Notes: generated by a model from the letters alone, not told the origin. Counted from the stretch's first letter, positions 53,897 to 63,233 are shown. The stretch: DNA of 64,000 bases from DATMNI01 sp963817515 (GCA_963817515.1 CAWFPJ010000001.1:186001-250000); one strand, 5' to 3'. Translations and numbers: made by a program.

Positions 53897-54520
53897 ATGA
53901 ATACAATGCAACGAGGTCTGCTTTCGACGATCGTCGTCATATCGTCCTCTGCCATGGCGATGGCGCAGGCGCCCGCCGGGGGACGGGGAGCCGCGCCGCC
54001 GCGCCTGGTGCTTTCGGTCACCACGACGGCTTGGCCGGACGGCGGTGAGGTTCCCATGAGAAATGCCGGCCGCGGTGAGAACAAATCGCCGGCGTTCGAA
54101 TTCCATTGGAACCTGGGCCCAAATCCGGGCACGGCGCCGGAAGGTCTGAAAACCTACGCCGTGATTTTTCATGACATCGAGAATTCCTCCAACAAGACTA
54201 CAGCCGACACGCTCCACTGGACCGCGTTCAATATCCCTGGGACGGCCAAGGGCTTGCCGGAAGGGCTGGGGTCGGGCGACCTGCCCGATGGAACGCGGAA
54301 CGGTCCAGGCATTGCATCCCGTGGCGGGAATCCGCCGGCCTATTTTGGGCCCGGCGCCGGTCCAGGGCCCTTCCATCACTACGTGTTCGAGTTTTATGCG
54401 CTGGATACGAAACTGGATCTGCCGGCCAACACGACGCGCGACGATTTGCTGAAGGCGATGGATGGCCACATCATTGGCAAGGCGGCATGGTTTGGCCGCT
54501 ACCATGCGCCCTCCCAATAG
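53897..54520 (+). CDS. Secreted YbhB/YbcL-type phosphatidylethanolamine-binding protein homologue
   Basis: The start is ATG 53897 with GAGGAG nine bases upstream. A signal peptide (GLLSTIVVISSSAMAMAQAP) precedes a PEBP domain: ENKSPAFEFHWNLGPNPGT, TYAVIFHDIE, DTLHWTAFNIPG, GPGPFHHYVFEFYALDTKLDL. The usual D-P-D-A-P ligand loop reads HDIENSSNKTTADTLHW, a divergent form. 207 residues. Bacterial PEBP-like proteins bind small anionic ligands; the role here is unknown. Confidence 0.88.
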   Translation: MNTMQRGLLSTIVVISSSAMAMAQAPAGGRGAAPPRLVLSVTTTAWPDGGEVPMRNAGRGENKSPAFEFHWNLGPNPGTAPEGLKTYAVIFHDIENSSNKTTADTLHWTAFNIPGTAKGLPEGLGSGDLPDGTRNGPGIASRGGNPPAYFGPGAGPGPFHHYVFEFYALDTKLDLPANTTRDDLLKAMDGHIIGKAAWFGRYHAPSQ

Positions 54521-54581
54521 CCATTCATCGAAGGGCCGCCGATCGGGTTCCGACCTGAGAAGGCCCGGCTGTTTCCGTGGC

Positions 54582-55169
54582 CTATCTTGAAGACTGCTGC
54601 CTGACGCGAGCGACGAAGTTCAAGGCCGCCGAGTTCATGCAAAAGCGCAAGTGAGTGGGCGGCGGACCATCGTCAAAGACATGCCCCAGATGAGCGCTGC
54701 ATCGGCTGCACAGTACCTCATCTCTTTGCATTCCAAGTGAGTTGTCACCCTGGATGGCGACATTTTCTTTGGCGATGGGCTGCCAGAAACTGGGCCAGCC
54801 CGTGCCGGATTCGAACTTTGTTTTGGAATCGAAGAGAACCGTACTGCAGCAAATGCAGGAATACAGCCCGTCCGCGTGGTTGTTGGCGTACTTGCCCGTG
54901 AACGGCCGCTCCGTACCCGCTCTGCGCGTTACCTCGAATTGTTCCGGCGTCAACAGCTTCTTCCATTCGGCCAACGGTTTTTCAACCTTCTCTACCTCGG
55001 TAACCCCTGTTCGGAGGCCCGACGGGTCAAACTCGATAATACGCACCAGGTGCTTTTTCTCCGCCGCCGCGGCGGATTTAGGTCTGAGAACCACTGCTGC
55101 CGAACAGGCGCCGCCAAGAAGTCTTAGAAACAGCCGCCGCTGCATTGCGGGCGAGTTGAAAATTGTCAT
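54582..55169 (-). CDS. msrB: Peptide-methionine (R)-S-oxide reductase MsrB, exported
   Basis: The start at 55169 is supported by GGAGG six bases upstream. An N-terminal twin-arginine-like signal (MQRRLFLRLLGGACSAAVVL, residues 9-28) suggests export in folded form. The catalytic domain has zinc ligands Cys105/Cys108 and Cys154/Cys157 (CSRC), GTGWPSFWQP, HLGHVFDDGPPP and the catalytic Cys177 in LRFCMNSAAL. It reduces the R epimer of methionine sulfoxide in envelope proteins. 195 residues. Confidence 0.94.
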   Translation of the reverse strand: MTIFNSPAMQRRLFLRLLGGACSAAVVLRPKSAAAAEKKHLVRIIEFDPSGLRTGVTEVEKVEKPLAEWKKLLTPEQFEVTRRAGTERPFTGKYANNHADGLYSCICCSTVLFDSKTKFESGTGWPSFWQPIAKENVAIQGDNSLGMQRDEVLCSRCSAHLGHVFDDGPPPTHLRFCMNSAALNFVARVRQQSSR

Positions 55170-55258
55170 CTCTTCCCTCCTCTTACGCTGTTACCGTTGA
55201 TCATAACATCCCGGTCGCGACACCCATCCGTTCCGCAACACCTACGCGACACCTATCC

Positions 55259-55278
55259 GAGCCGCGACCGTAAGGGAG
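55259..55278 (+). repeat. REP-like dispersed repeat, copy D
   Basis: GA then GCCGCGACCGTAAGGGAG, 25 bases from the 3' end of the RAYT-like gene. Confidence 0.85.
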
Positions 55279-55303
55279 CGTTTTCCGAACCACGCGAACA
55301 AAT

Positions 55304-55810
55304 TCAGGGTTCGTCACATTCGAACACGGACATAGCCTCACCTTGCTCGCCGACTACATACCGAATGGCCGCCGAGACGTTCTGCGGTTTCCACAGCCAT
55401 CGCGTGCTGCCATGCCGTGCCCATCGCTTTCGTCCCGGTGCGTCCAGCCCCATTCGATTCAGACGGCGGCTGGCGTAGACTTTGAAATCGCTCATCACGC
55501 GCTCTGGCGGAACCTCGGCTTCGACGACCGTGTGCACGTGATTGCTTCGCACATGGGCCGCTAACAGATCCCATCCACGATGCGCACACACTTCCTGAAT
55601 CGCTTCCAGGACGACATCGCGACGGATCTGGTCCAGATCATAAGGAACCTGATCCATCCGTTCGTTCTCGGCTGACGCACGCGCTGAATCCGCTTCGAGG
55701 ATTGGACTCCCAGGCACATTGTGCTCGCGGTCGACGGAGCCCGATTCACTGCCATGCAGATGGCTTCCGTAGACGGTAAAGGTGATCAGATACGTCACGG
55801 GCTGTGGCAC
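55304..55810 (-). CDS. REP-associated (Y1/HUH) transposase-like protein
   Basis: The 168-residue protein begins at GTG 55810 (PQPVTYLITFTVYGSHLHG) and carries the HUH metal-binding motif as His90-Val-His92 in AAHVRSNHVHTVVEA. Downstream are FKVYASRRLNRMG (candidate catalytic Tyr111) and a Trp/Arg-rich segment RWARHGSTRWLWKPQNVSAAIRYVV. This is the IS200-like/RAYT family pattern that nicks single-stranded repeats. The catalytic Tyr choice is tentative. The GTG start lies 12 bases after the AGGGAG of the flanking repeat, which may act as a distant ribosome binding site. The frame is complete, so it may be active. Confidence 0.82.
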   Translation of the reverse strand: MPQPVTYLITFTVYGSHLHGSESGSVDREHNVPGSPILEADSARASAENERMDQVPYDLDQIRRDVVLEAIQEVCAHRGWDLLAAHVRSNHVHTVVEAEVPPERVMSDFKVYASRRLNRMGLDAPGRKRWARHGSTRWLWKPQNVSAAIRYVVGEQGEAMSVFECDEP

Positions 55811-55821
55811 TAATTCTAACG

Positions 55822-55841
55822 CTCCCTCACGGTCGCGGCTC
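55822..55841 (-). repeat. REP-like dispersed repeat, copy E
   Basis: On the minus strand GA then GCCGCGACCGTGAGGGAG, 11 bases upstream of the RAYT-like start and inverted relative to copy D. Confidence 0.85.
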
Positions 55842-55889
55842 GGTATGGGTCACTTCGCGCGCTCTGCCTGGGGTATCATCATCAAGCGT

Positions 55890-57866
55890 ATGGCGAAGGG
55901 CTGCGTGCTGTTGCTGCTCACCGCATTCTGCATTGCGCAGGATCGGCGGGACCTCCGCATCGAGCCCGCGTCCCGATTAAATCCCCTGCGCGATTCCGGC
56001 GCCCGATGGGCCGTGATCGTGGGAATCTCTTCCTACCAGCACCTTCCTCCCGGGGCGCAATTACACTTCGCCCACCGCGATGCCGCGCAGTTTTCCACGT
56101 TCCTGCGGAGTACCGCGGGCGGCGCCATTCCGGGCGACCACATCCGCATCCTCACGGACGAGCAGGCAACCCTGGCGCAAATCCGCGCCGCGCTCAACAC
56201 CTGGCTGGTCGCTTCCGCCGGGCCGCAGGACGTGGTGTATTTCTATTTCGCCGGGCATAGCGTGCTGGACGATCACGACGACGGTTACTTCGTCACGCAC
56301 GATGCGGACCCCCAGAATCTGCATGCCACTGCGCTCTCGTTTCAGGAAGTGGATGCGGCCTTGAGCGCCCGGCTTCGGGCCTCACTGGTGGTGATGATAG
56401 CCGACGCCTGCCATGCCGGCCGGCTGGGCTGGTCCAGCTATTCAGCCGCCGCAACCAGCCGCGCCGCGGAGCCGCTGGCGCGCATCGGGCAGGGCGACCG
56501 ATCCTTCCTCAAGCTTCTGGCGTCGCGGCCCAGTGAACGGTCATATGAAGACGAGAAGTGGAATGGCGGCCACGGCGTTTTCACTTATGTCCTGCTGGAT
56601 GGATTGAACGGCCAGGCCGACACCGATGGCGATCGCGTGATCCGCGCCTCAGAAGCCATCGACTACGTTTCGCGCCGCGTTCCCGAGCTTACCGATGCGC
56701 AGCAACACCCGCGCGTGGCCGGCACCTTCGATGCGCGCCTGCCGCTGGCGTCTTCCCAATTGCCGCCGGCGTCTTCCCAATTACCGCGCGCCGTCACGCT
56801 GGACGTTACGGGTCCGGCGGGCAGCGCGGTTTATCTCGACAACGTGTTTCGCGGCGCAATCCGGGCGGCTGGCGGCTTGCGCGTCGACGCTCTGGCGCCT
56901 GGCCCGCACGCGTTCTCAGCGGATTTTCCGGATGGTTCGAGTCTCAACGGCGCCGTAACTCTGCCCGACGCGCCGGCTCGCGTTGCGATTGCGCCACCCG
57001 GGGCGTCGCCGCTGGCGCAGCTGCGGGCGCGCGTAAATGCCGGCCGCGTGCTGGAGGCAAACGGGGCGTGGGAGTTCTATCGCAGCCAGCCGTTCCCGGC
57101 GCCGGACCGCGCCGCCGCCCAGGCATTGATGGCAGGCGCGCTCGAAGAATACGGCCAGGCCTGCGTCGCCGACTACGTCCAGTCCACTGCCACAGGTTTG
57201 AAGCGCGCCATGCTGCAGCGCGCGGTGGACGCCTTCGACCGGTTGCAAACCATGCGTCCTAACGATCCTTCCATTGAAACGCGCAAACTCTTTTGCCGCG
57301 GACGCCTGCTGATTGCCGAAACCCGTTTCGCCGAAGCTGTGGTGGCGCTGGAGGAATCCTTGAAACGCGACTCCCGGTTTGCCTGCGCTTACAATGCGCT
57401 GGGCGTGGCGCTGGCGCGCGTCAACCGGCCCAAGGAATCGCACCAGGCATTTGAAACGGCCGCTAAGCTCACGCCCGAATGGGGATTGCCGCCGTTCCAA
57501 ATCGCCCAGCAACTGGTCACTTCGGGTGAACCCGGGAAGGCGGTGCCGTACCTGGAAAAGGCGGTGGCCTACAATCCACGATCGGTGGTGAACCGATGGA
57601 ACCTGGCCCATGTCCTGCGGCTTGCCGGGAATGCCGGCCTCGCGGAACGTGCGGCCGCCGAGTTGATCCGCCTGGACCCGAACTATGCGCCGGCTTATCT
57701 CGAATTGGGGCAGGCCCGGGAGACGCTCGGCCAACCCGCCATGGCCGCCGAAGCGTACGACAGCTATGTGCTGCTGGCCCCGAACTACGCCGGCACGGAG
57801 GATGTGCGGGCCCGTGCCGCGCGCCTTCGTGGGCAGTCCCGGCCGTCTCCTACTCTAAGGAAATGA
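55890..57866 (+). CDS. Secreted caspase-family (metacaspase-like) protein with TPR domain
   Basis: The start is ATG 55890, giving a signal peptide (MAKGCVLLLLTAFCIAQ) and 658 residues. The caspase-like p20 core has RWAVIVGISSYQHLPPGAQLHFAHRDA, catalytic His123 in FYFAGHS and Cys174 in IADACHAG, followed by the GGHGVFTYVLLDGL strand. A linker with a duplicated ASSQLPP segment leads to a PEGA-like beta domain (VTLDVTGPAGSAVYLDNVFRGAIRA) and about five TPR units from residue 420. The dyad is intact, so activity is likely. The target is unknown. The stop is one base before the asparaginase start. Confidence 0.87.
   Translation: MAKGCVLLLLTAFCIAQDRRDLRIEPASRLNPLRDSGARWAVIVGISSYQHLPPGAQLHFAHRDAAQFSTFLRSTAGGAIPGDHIRILTDEQATLAQIRAALNTWLVASAGPQDVVYFYFAGHSVLDDHDDGYFVTHDADPQNLHATALSFQEVDAALSARLRASLVVMIADACHAGRLGWSSYSAAATSRAAEPLARIGQGDRSFLKLLASRPSERSYEDEKWNGGHGVFTYVLLDGLNGQADTDGDRVIRASEAIDYVSRRVPELTDAQQHPRVAGTFDARLPLASSQLPPASSQLPRAVTLDVTGPAGSAVYLDNVFRGAIRAAGGLRVDALAPGPHAFSADFPDGSSLNGAVTLPDAPARVAIAPPGASPLAQLRARVNAGRVLEANGAWEFYRSQPFPAPDRAAAQALMAGALEEYGQACVADYVQSTATGLKRAMLQRAVDAFDRLQTMRPNDPSIETRKLFCRGRLLIAETRFAEAVVALEESLKRDSRFACAYNALGVALARVNRPKESHQAFETAAKLTPEWGLPPFQIAQQLVTSGEPGKAVPYLEKAVAYNPRSVVNRWNLAHVLRLAGNAGLAERAAAELIRLDPNYAPAYLELGQARETLGQPAMAAEAYDSYVLLAPNYAGTEDVRARAARLRGQSRPSPTLRK
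56747..56788 (+). repeat. 21-bp in-frame tandem duplication
   Basis: Two copies with a 21-base period starting GGCGTCTTCCCAATT encode ASSQLPP-ASSQLPR in the linker of the caspase-TPR protein. Confidence 0.8.
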
Positions 57867-57867
57867 T

Positions 57868-58389
57868 GTGCACTCCGCCATGAATTCCAATCGCATCCAG
57901 ATCTTTGTTACCGGCGGCACGTTCGATAAGGAGTACAACGAACTCACAGGCGAACTATTCTTTCAGAATACCCACGCCGCCGACATGCTTCGCCTCGGCC
58001 GCTGTCATCTGGATGTGGATATCGAAACCCTCATGATGATCGACAGCCTGCAAATGACTGACGCCCACCGCCAACTGATTCTGGACCGGTGCACCGGCAG
58101 TGCTGCCGGCAGGATCGTCATCACGCATGGCACCGATACTATGGAACAGACCGCCGCTGTTCTGGGGCGGAGCATTACCGCGAAGACCATTGTCCTGACT
58201 GGCGCCATGGTGCCCTACACCTTCGGCAGTTCGGACGGGTTGTTCAATCTGGGAACGGCCCTGGCGTTCGTGCAAACCCTGGAGCCCGGAGTGTATGTGG
58301 CGATGAACGGCCGGTGCTTTCCCTGGCACTCAGTCCACAAGAATCACAAACTGGGCATTTTCGAGACAAATCCTATTTCGGGACGCTGA
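57868..58389 (+). CDS. Short asparaginase-domain protein
   Basis: The GTG start at 57868 has AAGGA six bases upstream, overlapping the end of the previous gene. The 173-residue protein covers only the N-terminal domain of L-asparaginases: the first threonine motif FVTGGTFDKEYN and the second, ITHGTDTMEQTA, then VLTGAMVPYTFGSSDGLFN and GVYVAMNGRCFPW. Stand-alone proteins of this size exist, so it need not be truncated. They keep both catalytic Thr regions but lack the C-terminal domain. Whether it hydrolyses asparagine is unknown. Confidence 0.82.
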   Translation: MHSAMNSNRIQIFVTGGTFDKEYNELTGELFFQNTHAADMLRLGRCHLDVDIETLMMIDSLQMTDAHRQLILDRCTGSAAGRIVITHGTDTMEQTAAVLGRSITAKTIVLTGAMVPYTFGSSDGLFNLGTALAFVQTLEPGVYVAMNGRCFPWHSVHKNHKLGIFETNPISGR

Positions 58390-58486
58390 TCTCCGAAATG
58401 CGTGGCTATTCCTGATGATTGGCAGTATACTGATTACTGTAATCCCCAACTCAACCACTACGCTGAGCTTGGAAAGGCGATAAATT

Positions 58487-58714
58487 ATGTCCAACGCCAG
58501 TCCTCCGCGCTCGGCAAACGTGTTTGCTCTCACTAACCGCGAAATGGATGTCGTACGACTCCTGATTGCGGGGCTTTCCAGCAAACAAATCGCGGCACAA
58601 CTCGGAATCACCTTCAAGACCGCCGTCACTCACCGAAACAGCATTCTCGGGAAGTTTGGCGTTCATGAAACTGCCTCGGTAGTCCGCGAAGCCATCCGCG
58701 CAGGAATCAACTGA
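58487..58714 (+). CDS. Small LuxR-type (GerE) DNA-binding protein
   Basis: The 75-residue protein consists almost only of a LuxR-type helix-turn-helix (LTNREMDVVRLLIAGLSSKQIAAQLGITFKTAVTHRNSILGKFGVHETASVVREAIRAG). It has no receiver or ligand domain, so its activity must be controlled by level or by a partner. An AAGGCGA sequence precedes the ATG. It stands between the asparaginase gene and groESL. Confidence 0.9.
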   Translation: MSNASPPRSANVFALTNREMDVVRLLIAGLSSKQIAAQLGITFKTAVTHRNSILGKFGVHETASVVREAIRAGIN

Positions 58715-58755
58715 ACCAACCTTGAGCCGGTTGTTGTCAAGAGCTGTAAACGCTT

Positions 58756-58783
58756 TTGACAGAATCGGTTAGACGAATATATT
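58756..58783 (+). promoter_or_regulatory. groESL promoter
   Basis: TTGACA (58756-58761), 16-base spacer, TATATT (58778-58783). A CIRCE-like inverted repeat follows at once. The predicted leader to groES is about 108 bases. Confidence 0.75.
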
Positions 58784-58785
58784 GT

Positions 58786-58802
58786 CACTCTATCGAAGAG
58801 TG
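58786..58802. promoter_or_regulatory. CIRCE-like inverted repeat upstream of groES
   Basis: CACTCT-ATCGA-AGAGTG, followed by TGCTAA, overlaps the expected transcription start. The CIRCE consensus is TTAGCACTC-N9-GAGTGCTAA. Here the arms CACTC/GAGTG remain but the spacing and the right outer arm differ (GAGTGTGCTAA). It is probably the HrcA operator in degenerate form. Confidence 0.6.
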
Positions 58803-58897
58803 TGCTAATAATATTCACTGGAACCCGGCAGGAACGCACATGGAGCCTGCCGTATCCCGGATACTCAATATTTCTTACCAAATGGAGGTTGTTTTCT

Positions 58898-59215
58898 ATG
58901 AAAATTCGTCCGCTCTATGACCGTGTCGTAGTCAAACGGATTGAAACGCAGGAACAGATGCAGGGTGGTCTGTATATTCCCGATACCGCCAAAGAGAAGC
59001 CCCAGGAGGGTGAAGTGGTGGCCGTAGGGAAGGGCAAGCGCCTGGAAGACGGCAAAGTCATTGCTCTCGATGTCCAGGTCGGCGATAAGATTTTGTTCGG
59101 CAAGTATTCGGGCAGCGACATCAAGCTCGATGGCGAAGAACTTTTGATCATGCGTGAGGATGAAGTCCTCGGGATTTTGGACGCTGCGCCTAAAGCGGCG
59201 AAGAAAGCCAGCTAA
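58898..59215 (+). CDS. groES: Co-chaperonin GroES
   Basis: The start is ATG 58898 (MKIRPLYDRVVVKRIETQEQ) with GGAGG nine bases upstream, giving 105 residues. It shows the mobile loop (QMQGGLYIPDTAKEKPQEGEVVAVGKG), VQVGDKILFGKYSGSDIKLDGEELLIMREDEVLGIL and a short Ala/Lys tail. It caps GroEL in protein folding and is transcribed with groEL, 35 bases downstream. Confidence 0.98.
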   Translation: MKIRPLYDRVVVKRIETQEQMQGGLYIPDTAKEKPQEGEVVAVGKGKRLEDGKVIALDVQVGDKILFGKYSGSDIKLDGEELLIMREDEVLGILDAAPKAAKKAS

Positions 59216-59250
59216 GAACTAAGAAGATTAGCTAAGGAGTCTAAAAGAGA

Positions 59251-60879
<1,629 letters not shown>

Positions 60880-60922
60880 GTAACGCCGGCGGTCTCGGCC
60901 GCCGGTACTTTAAGTGTGTTCC

Positions 60923-60960
60923 GCCGCGCTTTCCGGGAGACCGGGGAGCGCGGCTTTTTT
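60923..60960 (+). terminator. Rho-independent terminator of groESL
   Basis: GCCGCGCT...AGCGCGGC stem with inner TTCCGG/CCGGGG pairing around a GAGA loop, followed by six T (60955-60960). Confidence 0.85.
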
Positions 60961-61038
60961 ATTGATAGGAGTCTGTGGCGCGGACGATCGTATTTCGTCG
61001 TCTGCGGAGAGGTCTTCTTGCGGCGGCAGCCAGGCTTC

Positions 61039-62559
61039 CTAAGCGCGGCTGGCGCTGACGGGCATGAGGCGTGTGCGAATCTGGTTGATCACATCCGAGG
61101 CCAGGAAGGGTTTGCGCAGCACGGGGAAATTGTGTTCCTCGCAGAGAGCTTCTTCTTCGGCCGGCAGGATGGTTCCGGTCATCACGATCACCAGCATGTT
61201 CGGCACGGCCTGCAGGAATTCCACTCCCAGTTCCACGCCATTGCCGTCGGGCAGCATGTAGTCCAGCAGCGCGGCGTTGGGTTTGTGCTGCCGCATTAGT
61301 TTCTTGGCTTCGGTTGCCGATTCGGCCGTCAGCAGCGTCCATCCGGCATCGGCCATCAGGCGCTCCAGAAAATGCAGCAGGTCGCGGTTGTCGTCCACCA
61401 GCAGAACCGTGGGGTTCGCGGGGGCCGCGGCGGCGTCGGTATCAAGCACGCGAATGTTGAGCTTGTCCTCGGATTCGTTGACCTCCACCCGCACGTGAGC
61501 GCCAGGGTTTACCTGGTTGGTCGCAACCAGGGTGGCAAGCGGCTGCGTCAGGTTGCGGTGGATCGTGCGGTTCAGTTCGCGTGCGCCGTACTCCTCGCTG
61601 GTGCCTTTCTGCAGCAGGAACTGACGAGCCTCAACCGGGACATCGAGCGTGAAGGAGCGGTTCCCGAGGCGCGTATTGACGTGGCTTTGGAGGTCGGTAA
61701 TCTGGTGATCCAGGATGGCGGAGAGCGATTCCGTGGTGAGCGGCTGATACGTGATGATGCAGTCGATGCGGTTGACGAACTCCGGCGAAAAACGCTTGCG
61801 CACCGAGACCAGCGCGATGTTCTGCAGTTTGCTGGTAAGGTCCGTGCGGGCCGCCGACTTCACGGACTGGAAGCCGAAGTCGGGATTGATTTCGCGCATC
61901 ATTTCGCGCGCGCCCAGATTGCTGGTGAGGAAAACGATGCTCTTTTCGAAATTAACCGTGGAGTTATCGCCCAGGCGCAGCAGTCCCTTGTCCAGGACGC
62001 CCAGAAGCAGCCGGGTCATGGAGGGCGCCGCCTTCTCGATTTCATCGAACAGCACCAGCGACAGGTTGCATTTTTCGCTGGTGACGGCGTTCAGCTTCTG
62101 CTGGGTGAGCATGGGCTGGGTTTCGCGGTGGCCCAGATAGCCGGGGGGTGCGCCGATGAGTTTTGCTACCTCATGCTCCATCTGGAACTCGCCGCAATCC
62201 ACCTTGAGCATGTTCTTTTCGCTGCCGTGCAGCACTTCGGCAAGCGCTTCCACGGTCTTGGTCTTGCCGGTGCCAGTGGGACCCAGCAACAGGAACACGC
62301 CCACCGGGCGGCCTTCCGGAGCAAGCCCGGCCTGATACATCTGGATGTACGGTACGATCACGCGGGTAGCCGCCGGTTGTCCCACCACCTTCTGGGACAG
62401 GACCGCGGTGAGGTCCTCAACGGGATCCAAAGATGGCTTCCGAGTCCGGTTTGGTACGGCCTTCGGCTTTTCCACGCCACTCTCCGCTTTAATTTCAGCG
62501 GCGGCGGCTGGCTTGGTCCGCGTACGCCGTTTCTGCTGAGGAACGTCAGGCTCTTTCAT
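61039..62559 (-). CDS. AAA+ unfoldase (ClpB-D2-like) fused to a C-terminal receiver domain
   Basis: The 506-residue protein has a charged N-terminal tail rich in Lys/Arg/Ala (1-45) and an AAA+ module of the ClpA/ClpB second-ring class. Walker A GPTGTGKT is at 93-100, the pore loop GAPPGYLGH at 137-145, Walker B LVLFDE at 168-173, sensor LTSNLGA and arginine finger NRID at 263-266. A small C-terminal AAA lid contains GARELNRTI. Residues 383-500 are a complete receiver: VLLVDDN, phospho-Asp433 in LLDYMLPDG, Thr in MTGT and Lys483 in RKPF. The start has GAGGA upstream. It suggests an unfoldase whose activity is set by phosphorylation. No ClpP-binding loop is evident and no kinase is adjacent. 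Confidence 0.9.
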   Translation of the reverse strand: MKEPDVPQQKRRTRTKPAAAAEIKAESGVEKPKAVPNRTRKPSLDPVEDLTAVLSQKVVGQPAATRVIVPYIQMYQAGLAPEGRPVGVFLLLGPTGTGKTKTVEALAEVLHGSEKNMLKVDCGEFQMEHEVAKLIGAPPGYLGHRETQPMLTQQKLNAVTSEKCNLSLVLFDEIEKAAPSMTRLLLGVLDKGLLRLGDNSTVNFEKSIVFLTSNLGAREMMREINPDFGFQSVKSAARTDLTSKLQNIALVSVRKRFSPEFVNRIDCIITYQPLTTESLSAILDHQITDLQSHVNTRLGNRSFTLDVPVEARQFLLQKGTSEEYGARELNRTIHRNLTQPLATLVATNQVNPGAHVRVEVNESEDKLNIRVLDTDAAAAPANPTVLLVDDNRDLLHFLERLMADAGWTLLTAESATEAKKLMRQHKPNAALLDYMLPDGNGVELGVEFLQAVPNMLVIVMTGTILPAEEEALCEEHNFPVLRKPFLASDVINQIRTRLMPVSASRA

Positions 62560-62745
62560 CAGAGTCCTCTTTGCTTATCAAATAAAGCAATTTAACAGCA
62601 CTCGAACTGGGACGCAAACGGTTTTTATTGTTTGGTTGTGATTGCTTATCCCCATTTGTAGCACGAGGTGCAGCCGCGCGTATGTTCATAGTCACACCAA
62701 ATAGTACTAACAAGCAGAAGGATAGCGTTGAGGATAGACCGGAAG

Positions 62746-62964
62746 TTATCGGTGCCGGAACGTGATTCTGCCCTTGGTCAAGTCGTAGGGGGACAATTCC
62801 AGAGTAACCTTATCGCCGGCAAGAACACGGATACGGTTACGGCGCAGCCTACCCGCGAGGTGAGCCAATACGACGCGGTCATGTTCCAGTTGAACGCTGA
62901 ATTGGCCGGCCGGAAACTTCTCCAGAACCGTACCGGTAACTTCGATGCTATCTTCTTTGCTCAT
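62746..62964 (-). CDS. infA: Translation initiation factor IF-1
   Basis: The 72-residue S1/OB-fold protein (MSKEDSIEVTGTVLEKFPAGQFSVQLE...VLAHLAGRLRRNRIRVLAGDKVTLELSPYDLTKGRITFRHR) matches IF-1 in length and key residues. GGGAGG precedes the start. It is not in a ribosomal-protein operon but 65 bases after a cold-shock gene, so it may be an extra IF-1 copy for cold or stress. Whether a second infA exists elsewhere is not visible. Confidence 0.93.
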   Translation of the reverse strand: MSKEDSIEVTGTVLEKFPAGQFSVQLEHDRVVLAHLAGRLRRNRIRVLAGDKVTLELSPYDLTKGRITFRHR

Positions 62965-62986
62965 AAACCTCCCAGTCCGGGTTTTT

Positions 62987-63020
62987 GCGGGCCGGCTTCC
63001 CCAAAGGGAATCCAGCCCGC
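62987..63020. other. Hairpin between the cold-shock gene and infA
   Basis: GCGGGC/GCCCGC and TTCCC/GGGAA stems separated by a 4-base internal mismatch, with a CAAA-type loop. On the minus (coding) strand it is followed by A rather than T, so it is not a classic terminator. It may stabilise or separate the two transcripts. Confidence 0.4.
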
Positions 63021-63029
63021 CTGGCTCCG

Positions 63030-63233
63030 TCAGGCCGCTGAGACGTTGGCCGCCTGCAGACCCTTAGGGCCCTTGGTTACTTCGAACTCGACACTCGATC
63101 CTTCATCCAAGCTACGGTAGCCTTCCGTCTGAATCGCGGAGAAGTGCACGAAGACGTCCTCGCCGTTCTCCCGTTGGATAAAGCCGTAGCCCTTGGCTGC
63201 GTTAAACCACTTCACTGTACCTTTTTCTTTCAT
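63030..63233 (-). CDS. CspA-family cold-shock protein
   Basis: The 67-residue single cold-shock domain has RNP1-like KGYGFIQR and RNP2-like VFVHFSAI motifs (GTVKWFNAAKGYGFIQRENGEDVFVHFSAI). It binds single-stranded nucleic acid and melts RNA structure. An AAGGA site lies ten bases before the ATG. A -10 TATAAT about 145 bases upstream and a terminator-like hairpin in between suggest leader-based control. infA follows on the same strand. Confidence 0.95.
   Translation of the reverse strand: MKEKGTVKWFNAAKGYGFIQRENGEDVFVHFSAIQTEGYRSLDEGSSVEFEVTKGPKGLQAANVSAA

Larger units (their letters stand above)
55259..55841. mobile_element. RAYT-REP unit: HUH transposase gene framed by inverted REP-like motifs
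   Basis: The RAYT-like gene (55304-55810) lies between two copies of the REP-like motif in opposite orientation, at 55259-55278 (plus) and 55822-55841 (minus). Each is 11-25 bases from the gene. Three more copies lie elsewhere in the window without a transposase. This is the arrangement expected of a REP-associated tyrosine transposase and the repeats it disperses. The short GCGACACCYATCC pieces at 55213-55257 may be degenerate remains. Confidence 0.65.

Noticed and set aside
57868..58389. The asparaginase considered as a truncated pseudogene
   Set aside because: The frame is clean, has a good ribosome binding site and ends at a length known for single-domain relatives.
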